From Rhodoblastus sp963727035 (lineage in GTDB: Bacteria; Pseudomonadota; Alphaproteobacteria; Rhizobiales; Beijerinckiaceae), in NCBI GenBank assembly GCA_963727035.1, contig CAVSEY010000001.1:1-64000 (forward strand): DNA of 64,000 bases. The letters are read 5' to 3'. Positions 36,098 through 46,234 of this stretch are shown here, piece by piece. The notes below the pieces were generated by a model that was not told the DNA's origin, searched no databases, and saw only the letters and a list, made by a program, of their open reading frames with translations. A program made the translations under genes and the position numbers. Position 1 is the first letter of the stretch, and each line of letters opens with the position of its first letter.

Positions 36098-36913
36098 ATG
36101 AGTTTCGCCAGAAAAATCCGCCTCGGCGTCAATGTCGATCATGTCGCCACCTTGCGCAATGCGCGCGGCGGCCTGCTTCCCGATCCGGTGCGGGCCGCGC
36201 AGATGGCGCTGGCGGCGGGGGCGGACGGGATCACCGCCCATCTGCGCGAGGACCGCCGCCATATCCAGGACGAGGACATGAAGCGCCTGCGCGACTTGCC
36301 GGCGCCGCTCAATTTCGAAATGGCCGCGACCGAGCAGATGCTCGACATCGCCCTGAAGATCAGGCCGCACGCCTGCTGTCTGGTGCCGGAGAAGCGCACC
36401 GAGCGCACCACGGAAGGCGGCCTCGACGTGGTCGGCGCCCTCGACCGCCTGAAGCCCTTCGTCGCCGAACTTTCGCGCGCCGGAATTCGCGTGTCGCTGT
36501 TCATCGAGCCTTCGCCGGAGGCGCTCGCCGCCGCGAAGGAAATCAAGGCGCCCGTGGTCGAACTGCACACGGGCGCCTGGTGCCACGCGCTTGAAACGGA
36601 CGAAACGGAGAAAGCCGCGGCCGAATTCGCCCGGCTGCGCGCGGCGGCGGCGGAAACCGAGAAGCTCGGCATCGAATGTCACGCCGGGCACGGGCTCGAT
36701 TTCGACACGGCGCGAAAGATCGCCGCCTTTCCCCAGATCGTCGAACTGAACATCGGCCATTTCCTCGTCGCCGAAGCGGTCTTCATCGGGCTTGAGGCGT
36801 CGGTGAAGCAGATGATCTCCGCGATCGCCGAAGGACGCGGCGAAACATCGCCGGTATTGTCCCAAGGACGCGGCGAAACATCGCCGCTGTTGTCTCAAGG
36901 ACGCGGCGCATGA
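36098..36913 (+). CDS. pdxJ: Pyridoxine 5'-phosphate synthase
   Basis: 271 residues from the ATG at 36098. It condenses deoxyxylulose 5-phosphate with 1-amino-acetone 3-phosphate, the last step of DXP-dependent vitamin B6 synthesis. The N-terminal LGVNVDHVATLRNARGG, AHLREDRRHI, FEMAAT, CLVPEKR, SLFIEP, VELHTG, CHAGHGLD and ELNIGHFLVAEA are all present. The family normally ends around 250 residues. Here the last 26 residues come from a 33-bp tandem repeat (GRGETSP units). The stop overlaps the acpS start (ATGA). Confidence 0.95.
   Translation: MSFARKIRLGVNVDHVATLRNARGGLLPDPVRAAQMALAAGADGITAHLREDRRHIQDEDMKRLRDLPAPLNFEMAATEQMLDIALKIRPHACCLVPEKRTERTTEGGLDVVGALDRLKPFVAELSRAGIRVSLFIEPSPEALAAAKEIKAPVVELHTGAWCHALETDETEKAAAEFARLRAAAAETEKLGIECHAGHGLDFDTARKIAAFPQIVELNIGHFLVAEAVFIGLEASVKQMISAIAEGRGETSPVLSQGRGETSPLLSQGRGA
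36831..36908 (+). repeat. 33-bp tandem repeat at the pdxJ-acpS junction (2.4 units)
   Basis: Units begin at 36831, 36864 and 36897 (partial), each starting AAGGACGCGGCG. The first two differ at about four positions. The third unit's AAGGA lies 8 bp before the acpS ATG and is its ribosome-binding site. The length of 33 bp keeps the pdxJ frame. Confidence 0.9.
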
Positions 36914-37311
36914 TCATCGGCCTCGGCGTCGATCTTTGCGACATCCGCCGCGTCGAGAAAGTGCTTGAAAAATATGGCGAGCGCTTCACCCGCCGCTGCT
37001 TCACCCCGGTCGAACGCGCCAAGGCCGACGGCAGGAAAGCCCGCGCCGCCACCTACGCCAAGAGATTCGCCGCCAAGGAAGCCTGCGCCAAGGCGCTGGG
37101 AACCGGGCTGGGGCAAGGCGTGACCTGGCTCGACATGGGCGTGGTCAACGATTCCTTCGGCCGGCCGTCATTGGAGCTGAAAGGCGCCGCCGCCGCCCGC
37201 CTCGCCAGCCTCACCCCGCCGGGCCATGAGGCGCGCGTGCACCTCACCCTGACCGACGAATATCCGCTCGCCCAGGCGCAAGTGATGATCGAGGCGATCG
37301 CGAGGATTTGA
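36910..37311 (+). CDS. acpS: Holo-[acyl-carrier-protein] synthase
   Basis: 133 residues. It transfers the 4'-phosphopantetheine arm from CoA to the acyl carrier protein. The N-terminal IIGLGVDLCDIRRVEKVLEK contains the Mg-binding Asp, and YAKRFAAKEACAKALGTG contains the conserved Glu-Ala. VHLTLTDEYPLAQAQVMIEA completes the family profile. It is translationally coupled to pdxJ. In many relatives lepB, rnc and era follow; here the next gene is a convergent response regulator. Confidence 0.95.
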   Translation: MIIGLGVDLCDIRRVEKVLEKYGERFTRRCFTPVERAKADGRKARAATYAKRFAAKEACAKALGTGLGQGVTWLDMGVVNDSFGRPSLELKGAAAARLASLTPPGHEARVHLTLTDEYPLAQAQVMIEAIARI

Positions 37312-37358
37312 ATGAGGAGGATTGGCGGCGTAGCGCGATTTTCTGCGCGAAATCCCCG

Positions 37359-38024
37359 TCAATCCATTCGCCGGTTCAGCGCCTTGACGGCGAGTTCCGT
37401 CCGGCTGCGGGCGTTGAGCTTTTCGAGGATGCGGCTGACGTAGTTTTTCACCGTGCCTTCGGCGAGGCGAAGCTGGGCGGCGATTTCCTTGTTGCCCTTG
37501 CCCTCGACGATCAACTGGAGAATCTCGCTCTCGCGATCGGTCAGCGGCTCTTCCGGGCCGCCCGCGTCGCCGAGCCGCGGCGCGCGGCGGACGCGGCGAA
37601 ACTCGTCGAGCAATTTGCGCGCGACATTGGGGGCGAGGCGCGACTGGCCACACGAAACGGCGCGGATGGTGTCGAGGAGTTCGCTCTCCTCGGCGTCCTT
37701 GAGCAGATAGGCCTGGGCGCCCGCGCAGATCGAATCGAAGATCAGGTCGTCGGTGTCATAGGTGGTGAGGATGATCACCTGCGCGTCCGGACAGTCGCGC
37801 ACGATCTGCCGGGTCGCGGCTATGCCGTTGAGGCGGGGCATCTGGATGTCGAGCAGCACGACATCCGGCAGATAGCGGCGCGCCGCCTGCACGGCCTCGA
37901 TCCCGTCGGCCGCCTGGGCGACGATTTCGAAATCTGGCTCGAGCGCGAGCATTGACGCGAAGGCCCGCCGGATCAATGGCTGATCTTCGGCGATCAGGAT
38001 GCGAATGGGTTTTTCGGGCGGCAA
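37359..38024 (-). CDS. NarL/DegU-type response regulator
   Basis: 221 residues from a TTG at 38024 preceded by GGAGGA with 6-nt spacing; no in-frame ATG fits, and a long open frame upstream lacks a signal. The receiver domain has the acidic pair in AEDQPLIR, the phospho-Asp in VLLDIQMPRLNG near residue 60, Thr in LTTYDTDD and Lys in YLLKDAEES. The LuxR-type DNA-binding domain (LTDRESEILQLIVEGKGN, IAAQLRLAEGTVKNYVSRIL) ends the protein. It should be phosphorylated by the kinase at 38449-39888 on the same strand, although 424 bp separate them. Confidence 0.92.
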   Translation of the reverse strand: MPPEKPIRILIAEDQPLIRRAFASMLALEPDFEIVAQAADGIEAVQAARRYLPDVVLLDIQMPRLNGIAATRQIVRDCPDAQVIILTTYDTDDLIFDSICAGAQAYLLKDAEESELLDTIRAVSCGQSRLAPNVARKLLDEFRRVRRAPRLGDAGGPEEPLTDRESEILQLIVEGKGNKEIAAQLRLAEGTVKNYVSRILEKLNARSRTELAVKALNRRMD

Positions 38025-38325
38025 TGCATTTCCTCCGCCGCGACAGACGGCGACGATCGATCGTCCAATTCCAGAAGTCGAAACCGGCTTTGCGCAAAAA
38101 AAATGGCCGCTCGCTTCGACGGCATCGTTGGCGTTCGGCAAAAAGGCGCCGCGGACGTTCCTGGTGAAAACCTCAAATCGGACGATGCGCGGGGGCGATG
38201 ACCTCGCCCCGCAGGCGCTCGTCGCGATCAGAGGGCTGAAACGGGGCAAACCAATCCGCGCTGCGCGCCAAAGCGCCAGCCAGACGATCTGCTGTTTTCT
38301 ACGGCAAGTTGTAAAGGCTTTTCTC

Positions 38326-38341
38326 GAAAATTGCAATTTTC
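38326..38341. promoter_or_regulatory. 16-bp perfect palindrome in the A+T-rich gap between kinase and regulator genes
   Basis: GAAAATTGCAATTTTC is its own complement and lies about 300 bp upstream of the response regulator start, in the only strongly A+T-rich stretch of the gap. It could be an operator or a nucleoid-protein site. The gap 38025-38448 holds no convincing gene. Confidence 0.4.
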
Positions 38342-38448
38342 TTTAAAAACAACTACTTACTAGAGAATGGGATTTTCTTTGCTTGTTCTAGACGAATTGC
38401 GGCGGCCGGTTGGTCCGCAACCATCATCGCTAATAACAACAGTTTTCG

Positions 38449-39888
38449 TCAAGACTTGGCGCGAAAAGTGGAATGAGGTTCCGGGGATACGACGACATCG
38501 ATTCGGACGCCGCCGCCTTTGCGGGCGCGCAGATCGAAGGACGCGCCGATCAATTCGGCCTGTTCGCGCATGCCCATCAATCCGAAATGACCCGCCGCGA
38601 CTTCGGCGGTGTCGAAACCGTGCCCGTCGTCGGCGACGGTCATGGCCAAGGCGCCTGAAAAGTCGGCCGCAAGCCGCAGGCTCACACTGCGCGCATTGGC
38701 GTGCAACTCGACATTGCGCAGCGCCTCCTCGGCGATCCGGTAGAGCGTGGCGGCCTCGGCGCCGCTCGCGGGGCGGGCCCGCTCGTCGATTTCGGCCAGC
38801 GCATGAACGCCGGTGCGCTCCGCAAAACGCGTCGCGAGCGCCGCGAGCGCCGCGCCAAGACCCTGGGCTTCGATGGTTTGCCCGCGCAAATCGCCAAGCG
38901 CGGCGCGGGCGCGCGCCAGGCCCTCGCGCACGGCCGAATCGGCGTGGGTCAACTCCTCCAGCAGCCGCGGCGAGGCGTCGGGCCCGGCGACCTTGCGGAT
39001 CAGCCGCAACTGCGGCGCGAGCGCCACCAGCGACTGGACCAGCGTGTCATGCAGGTCATGGGCGATGCGCAGGCGCTCGCGCATGACGGCGGCGCGGCGG
39101 GCCTCGTCTGCGCCGCGCGCCGCCTCGGCGCGCAGCCGGCGCAGATCGGTGACGTCGCGGCCCAGCGCCTGGAATTCGCCCGGGCCGGTCCTGTCGCCGA
39201 CCCAATGAACGCTCCACCAGATCCACACCGGGCCGCCGTCCGGAAGCCTCAGCTCCTGCTCGAACGAGGCGTCGCCGCGCGCCGCCAGCCGGGCGCGCCA
39301 GCCGTCCTCGGCGGCCGGCGCGCGCAGCACGTCGTCGATCGCGCGGCCAAGCAGCAGGCGCTCGTCCTCGCGCAGCAGGGCGCAGGCGTAGGCGTTGACG
39401 AATGTGATCCGCAGATCGGCCGAGAGCCGGAACACCAGGTCGTTGGCGCTCTCGACGATGTCGCAATAAAGCGCCGCCTGTTCCTGGATCAGGCGCCCGG
39501 CGGCGGCGGCCTGTTCGGCGATCAGCCGCGCCTCCCGCCTTTCGCGGGCGAACTGGCGCTCGATGTCGAGCGCGCCGCGGTCGGAGCTGGCGAACAGCAG
39601 GAAGCGGTCCGCGGCGGGGTCATGCAGAACCGAAACCGAGAGGGGCGAGGCGTCGTCGGGCGACAGGCGCAGGCCGGGCAGGTCGAACACCGCGCGACGG
39701 CCCTCGCGCAGAGCGTCGAACTCCGGCTCCATGGCGAAGAAAACCGGAGACTCGGTGACCGGCGCGCCGGGCGAGGGGACCCAGTCCATCAGCGGGCCGA
39801 CGCGCTCGATGACGCGCAGGGCGGCGTCGAGCCGGGCGTAGCCGAAGTTCCGGCGGGACAAGGCAAGGGTCAGGATGGAGTCGGACAT
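38449..39888 (-). CDS. Sensor histidine kinase with PAS domain (HisKA_3 / NarX-DegS type)
   Basis: 479 residues, predicted cytoplasmic as no clear membrane helix is seen. Residues 1-110 are an uncharacterised sensor region. A coiled-coil linker (120-150) and a PAS domain (about 150-265, IVESANDLVFRLSADLRI) follow. The HisKA_3 dimerisation domain has the phospho-His in RIAHDLHDTLVQSLVAL. The HATPase domain shows TLYRIAEEALRN, DDGHGFD and FGLMGMREQAELIGA. It pairs with the downstream LuxR-type regulator. The signal is unknown; a PAS domain allows redox, gas or ligand sensing. Confidence 0.92.
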   Translation of the reverse strand: MSDSILTLALSRRNFGYARLDAALRVIERVGPLMDWVPSPGAPVTESPVFFAMEPEFDALREGRRAVFDLPGLRLSPDDASPLSVSVLHDPAADRFLLFASSDRGALDIERQFARERREARLIAEQAAAAGRLIQEQAALYCDIVESANDLVFRLSADLRITFVNAYACALLREDERLLLGRAIDDVLRAPAAEDGWRARLAARGDASFEQELRLPDGGPVWIWWSVHWVGDRTGPGEFQALGRDVTDLRRLRAEAARGADEARRAAVMRERLRIAHDLHDTLVQSLVALAPQLRLIRKVAGPDASPRLLEELTHADSAVREGLARARAALGDLRGQTIEAQGLGAALAALATRFAERTGVHALAEIDERARPASGAEAATLYRIAEEALRNVELHANARSVSLRLAADFSGALAMTVADDGHGFDTAEVAAGHFGLMGMREQAELIGASFDLRARKGGGVRIDVVVSPEPHSTFRAKS

Positions 39889-39941
39889 GAAGCGAACTTA
39901 ATGATTCCGAACGGCTTTGTCCTTCACCTTGTTACGCGGCG

Positions 39942-42245
<2,304 letters not shown>

Positions 42246-42321
42246 GGCGACCCCTCCGGTATGGTCGGCAAAACGCGCGACCTGGAGCGCGCTCGCAAAT
42301 CATCGAGTCGAACGCGCTCTG

Positions 42322-42389
42322 TTAACTCATTGTTTTGGCGCATATTCTGATCCGAAAAGGCCAACAACTTTTCGGGAATATGCTTAGAG
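42322..42389. repeat. Dispersed palindromic repeat, family A, copy 2
   Basis: Contains GCGCATATTC and GAATATGC arms with CCGAAAAGG / CAACTTTTCGG inside. It is the reverse-complement counterpart of 1963-2028. Its right end overlaps the stop codon of the gene at 42384. Confidence 0.75.
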
Positions 42390-43667
42390 CTTGGTTCCGG
42401 CCGCCGGCTTGGCGGGCTTTTCAGGGGCGGGCGAGCCGGTGACGTCCAGCCGGTTCAGGAAGTCCGTCGGGTTTTCGATATGCACGAATTCGCTCATCTT
42501 CAGCGGCGCCCCCTTGCCCTTGATGGTGAGGGTCAGCACCCTGGGATCGGCGACGAAATGCTCCAGCTCCTTGGCGACGACGGCGATCGCCGGCGCGCTG
42601 GAAAACAACAGCGGCGCCTGGGCGATGATGGCGCGCCAGTCCTCCTTGACCGAGGCGGGCGTCTTGCCCTGGCTGAGCGAGGCGAAGGCGACGACCTTGT
42701 CGAACAGGCCGGCGTCGGCCACCTCGATCCGCGCCCAGTCGAGCGTGGCGTCGAGCACCGCCTTTTCGCGCGCTTCCTTGTCGCCGAGGAAGGCCGTCGC
42801 GTTCAAGCCCGAGATCTGGGCGCTGATCGCGATGCGGCCGATCTTTTTCAGGTCGATCGTGTAATTCTTGAGCTGGTAGGTCTTGGTTGCGGGGTCATAG
42901 ACGCCGCCGACCGTCAAATCGGCGTCGATTTCCGGATAGCCATAAGCGTTGAGAACGGCGCCCAGGCGCGATTGCGGCGGCATTTTCAGCGACAGGCCGG
43001 TCAAGGAAGCGGCGGCGTCGAGCGGCGCGCCCTGGGCGTCGAAATTCTGATCGATCCTGGCCGGCCCGATGTGCAGAGTGATGTGATTGCCGCCGGACGC
43101 GCCGGCGGGCGTGCCCTTGTCGACAGCGGTGAGTTCGCCGCCGTCCCAGGCCAGATGGGAAAAACGCAGGGCGGCGCGCGTGGGATCGCCCGCGCGCAGG
43201 GCGCCGGCAAGGTCAGCCAGGGAGACGCGGTCGATCCGCAAAGTCCCGAAATGAAGGGTCGAGTCGCCGGCGTCGTCGGGAACCACGCCTTCGGTCGAGG
43301 CGATCGTCAGATTTTGCGCGCCGCCGTCGGCGATCTTTTCGGCGACAATGTCCTTGACCGTCAGTCGGTCGCCCGCGCCGGTCTCCAGGTCGGCCTCGCC
43401 GATGCGGGCCTCGTCCGCGATCATGCGCTGGAAGGTCGCGGCGGCGTCCTCGCGACTCAGCCCGCCCGAGAAAAGCTTGGTCGCTTCGTCCTGGGTCAGG
43501 TTGCAATTCTTCAGCGTGATGTTCTTGAAGGTGACCTTCTCGCCATGGCCAGTATCGAGCGTGGCCTGGGGAATGGCGAGATCGGCGGCGTCGGAAGGCG
43601 CGGCCGACAGGCCCGATCCGAAGCTCAAGCCAAGGACAAGGAAGGCGGCGCGAAAAAATTGCGGCAT
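42384..43667 (-). CDS. Hypothetical exported (periplasmic) protein
   Basis: About 427 residues from the ATG at 43667, chosen because GGATGAG precedes it and a signal peptide follows at once (cleavage near residue 27, SDA-A). The mature part alternates beta-like segments such as VTFKNITLKNCNL, TLHFGTLRIDRVSLADL and LKNYTIDLKKIGRIAIS. This resembles AsmA/DUF945-like repetitive beta folds, but I cannot assign a family. The C-terminus is Pro/Lys/Ala-rich. It is divergent from the rhodanese gene. The function is unknown. Confidence 0.7.
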   Translation of the reverse strand: MPQFFRAAFLVLGLSFGSGLSAAPSDAADLAIPQATLDTGHGEKVTFKNITLKNCNLTQDEATKLFSGGLSREDAAATFQRMIADEARIGEADLETGAGDRLTVKDIVAEKIADGGAQNLTIASTEGVVPDDAGDSTLHFGTLRIDRVSLADLAGALRAGDPTRAALRFSHLAWDGGELTAVDKGTPAGASGGNHITLHIGPARIDQNFDAQGAPLDAAASLTGLSLKMPPQSRLGAVLNAYGYPEIDADLTVGGVYDPATKTYQLKNYTIDLKKIGRIAISAQISGLNATAFLGDKEAREKAVLDATLDWARIEVADAGLFDKVVAFASLSQGKTPASVKEDWRAIIAQAPLLFSSAPAIAVVAKELEHFVADPRVLTLTIKGKGAPLKMSEFVHIENPTDFLNRLDVTGSPAPEKPAKPAAGTKL

Positions 43668-43853
43668 GTCGTGTCTCATCCATGCAGTTTCGTTGGATTC
43701 GCCGGTTTTGCCAAGGTCCGGACGGCTCGGCCGGGCGCGGTCGCCGCCCGGCCCCTTCATAGGCGCATCGCGTGTCGAATGTCTGGCGAGAAGTTGGAAA
43801 TCGCGACGCCGATCACTATTTTAGCCGGCGAATCGGGATGTTGGAGCTGCTGA

Positions 43854-44351
43854 ATGGTGGACGTGGTCACACGCGAGGAGGTGAAGGCGGGGCTGGCGGA
43901 CGATTCGATCGCTCTGGTTGATGTGCGTGAGCCGCATGAATTTGCGGCGGGACATATTCCGGGTTCGACGAGCTTGCCGCTGTCGCGCTTCGACCCTTCG
44001 AAACTGCCGGAAGGCAAGCGGGTCGTGTTCGTGTGCCGCTCCGGCCGGCGCACGCTCATGGCGATCGAAATGTCGCGGCTGTTCGGCCGCGGCGACGCTT
44101 GCGCCCATTACGCCGGCTCGATGCTGGATTGGGCCGGCGCCGGCGAGCCGCTGGAATATCTAGCTCAAGCCTCGACCGCGGCTTTTTCCGGGAGCGCCGG
44201 CTCGGGCGGGTCCATGGGGCGGGGCAAGGTCAGCGGCGCGACCGGGGCGCGCTCGTGTTCGAGCAGGCTCCAATGGATCAATTCGAGCCTTCCGTCGAAA
44301 TGCTCGGCGATCGCCGTGCAGGATTCGACGAAATCGCCGGTGTTCACATAG
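43854..44351 (+). CDS. Single-domain rhodanese (sulfurtransferase) with run-on C-terminus
   Basis: Residues 1-103 are a compact rhodanese: ALVDVREPHEFAAGHIPGS and the catalytic loop VCRSGRRT, with the active Cys near residue 63. Such proteins transfer sulfane sulfur to thiols or cyanide and usually end near residue 105. Here the frame continues to 44351, overlapping the 3' end of the opposite-strand phosphoesterase gene by 187 bp with low-complexity residues. The true end may be near 44165: a TAG lies there one frame over (TATCTAG), so a one-base change could explain the run-on. Confidence 0.8.
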   Translation: MVDVVTREEVKAGLADDSIALVDVREPHEFAAGHIPGSTSLPLSRFDPSKLPEGKRVVFVCRSGRRTLMAIEMSRLFGRGDACAHYAGSMLDWAGAGEPLEYLAQASTAAFSGSAGSGGSMGRGKVSGATGARSCSSRLQWINSSLPSKCSAIAVQDSTKSPVFT

Positions 44352-45073
44352 GTCACGCCGTCGATGTCGCGGATCGTCGCATGGTGGATATGGCCGCAGA
44401 TCACGCCGTCCGCGCCGCGCTTGCGCGCCTCGGCGGCCAGGGTGCGCTCGAAGTCGCCGATGAAATTCACCGCTTTCTTGACCTTGAGCTTGGCCCATTT
44501 GGAAAAGGACCAGTAGGGCAGGCCGAGCTTGCGGCGGCCGCGATTGAACCAGCTGTTGATCCAAATCGCGAAATCATAGGCCCAGTCGCCGAGATGGGCG
44601 AGCCAGCGGGCGTGACTGACGACAATGTCGAACTGGTCGCCATGAATCACCAGCAATTTTTTGCCGTCGGCGGTCTCGTGGACGACATGGTCGATCACTT
44701 CGACGCCGCCGAATTCGAGGCCGAGAAAATCGCGGGCGAATTCGTCGTGGTTGCCGGGAACGAACACCACGCGCACGCCCTTGCGCACCTTGCGCAGCAG
44801 TTTCTGGACCACGTCATTGTGGGCCTGCGGCCAGTGCCAGGACTGTTTGAGACGCCAGCCGTCGATGATGTCGCCGACCAGGAACAATTCTTCGGATTCG
44901 TTGTATTTCAGAAAATCCAGCAGCAGATCCGCCTGGCAGCCGCGCGTGCCGAGATGAACGTCCGAAATGAACAGGGCGCGGTATTGATGGGTCGCGTGCG
45001 GCTCGGCCAGTACATCGCTACCAACGTCGGCTTCGGCGTTCATGGGCATGCCTGCTGATACGTTCATGTCCAA
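44165..45073 (-). CDS. UDP-2,3-diacylglucosamine diphosphatase (LpxH-like metallophosphoesterase)
   Basis: 302 residues with the full metallophosphoesterase metal site: FISDVHLGTRG, LVGDIIDGW, FVPGNHDEFA, VIHGDQFD and GHIHH. The sequence fits the LpxH/LpxH2 group, which hydrolyses UDP-diacylglucosamine to lipid X in lipid A synthesis. LpxI is the alternative enzyme in many alphaproteobacteria, so the assignment is by similarity only. The protein carries an extra N-terminal 25 residues and a Pro/Ala-rich tail. The ATG at 45073 may be replaced by internal ATGs nearby. Confidence 0.85.
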   Translation of the reverse strand: MDMNVSAGMPMNAEADVGSDVLAEPHATHQYRALFISDVHLGTRGCQADLLLDFLKYNESEELFLVGDIIDGWRLKQSWHWPQAHNDVVQKLLRKVRKGVRVVFVPGNHDEFARDFLGLEFGGVEVIDHVVHETADGKKLLVIHGDQFDIVVSHARWLAHLGDWAYDFAIWINSWFNRGRRKLGLPYWSFSKWAKLKVKKAVNFIGDFERTLAAEARKRGADGVICGHIHHATIRDIDGVTYVNTGDFVESCTAIAEHFDGRLELIHWSLLEHERAPVAPLTLPRPMDPPEPALPEKAAVEA

Positions 45074-45127
45074 CGTGCTGCCATCTTATTGTTGCGCCAC
45101 GATGACATTGTTGCTCTTAGTCGGGAA

Positions 45128-46054
45128 ATGACGCCGGGAATCCCGCTCAAGATCCTTTCGACGCTCGCCTTTACCGTGATGGCGGTGGGCGTGCGCGCGG
45201 CCGCGCCGCGCATCCCGCTCGCTGAAATCGTGTTTTTCCGCTCGGCCGTGGCGCTGGTTCTGCTGTTCCTGTGGCTGGCGGCGATCGGCGAGTTTCCCCG
45301 GGCGCTGGCGACCCGGCGCCCGCTCGGCCATCTCGGGCGGGGCTTGACCGGCGCGGCGGGCATGTTCGCCAATTTCGGCAGCCTCGCGCTTCTGCCGCTC
45401 GCCGACGCCACCGCCTATTTCTACGCCTCGCCGATCTTCGTCACCTTGATCGCGGCCCTGGGCCTGCGCGAAAAAGTCCATTTCAGCCGCTGGATGGCGG
45501 TGCTGATCGGTTTTGGCGGCGTGCTCGCCATGCTCGCCGAACACGTTGGCTTGGGCGGTTTCACCCGGACTCTCGGCGCCCAGGGGCTGGGCGCGGGCGT
45601 GGCGCTGGCGGGGGCGGCTTTCGCGGCTCTGTCGATGATCCAGACCCGGCGGCTGGCGCTCTCCGAACATACCGCGGCCATCGTGTTCTATTTCACCACT
45701 CTCACCACTTTCGCCGGGGCCGCCGTGCTCGCTCTGGCCCAGGCCGCGCCCGCGCTCCTGCCGTCGCAGGCCTTTGTCGCGCCGCAGCCGCGCGATCTCG
45801 CGGCGTTGATCGGCGCCGGGCTGATGGGCGGCGCCGCCCAGATTTTCGTCACCACCTCCTATCGCTACGCCGACGCTTCGCTGCTCGCTTCCTATGATTA
45901 TTTCGCCATGCTCTGGGCCGTGCTCGCCAGCGTGATCTTCTTCGGCCAATGGCCTTCAACCATGGTGTTTTTCGGCGCGGTGGCCATCGCCGGCTCCGGC
46001 CTGCTGGCGCTGCTCGGCGAGCGGCTTTTCGTCTCCATCGCCACGGTCGAATGA
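45128..46054 (+). CDS. EamA-family (DMT superfamily) transporter
   Basis: About 308 residues with ten hydrophobic helices in two EamA repeats (about 1-135 and 150-295). Recognisable parts are EIVFFRSAVALVLLF, LPLADATAYFYASPIFVTL and, in the second repeat, DASLLASYDYFAMLWAVLAS. Members export amino acids, nucleosides or other metabolites; the substrate cannot be read. The frame opens at a TTG at 45089; the ATG at 45128 after CGGGAA is chosen. It is divergent from the LpxH-like gene. Confidence 0.88.
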   Translation: MTPGIPLKILSTLAFTVMAVGVRAAAPRIPLAEIVFFRSAVALVLLFLWLAAIGEFPRALATRRPLGHLGRGLTGAAGMFANFGSLALLPLADATAYFYASPIFVTLIAALGLREKVHFSRWMAVLIGFGGVLAMLAEHVGLGGFTRTLGAQGLGAGVALAGAAFAALSMIQTRRLALSEHTAAIVFYFTTLTTFAGAAVLALAQAAPALLPSQAFVAPQPRDLAALIGAGLMGGAAQIFVTTSYRYADASLLASYDYFAMLWAVLASVIFFGQWPSTMVFFGAVAIAGSGLLALLGERLFVSIATVE

Positions 46055-46234
46055 ACCGGGGCGAGCCGGAGAGCGCGCACGATGGCGGCGGACAAGGCGG
46101 CAAGAGACGAACGCCTGGCGCCGTTGTCATTTCCTGCGGCAATGATGTCGTTCGGCGGTTTGCGGACCGTCACGAGCGGCGCCAGCAAGGGCAGGATCGC
46201 GCCAGAAGCGGGAGTTCGGCATTGGATGAGCTAG

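Noticed and set aside
33852..36098. A 748-codon minus-strand frame opposite rsh
   Set aside because: It is the antisense of a clearly functional, conserved rsh gene.
36831..36908. 33-bp repeats considered as a CRISPR remnant
   Set aside because: The units are adjacent with no spacers, and they lie inside the pdxJ reading frame.
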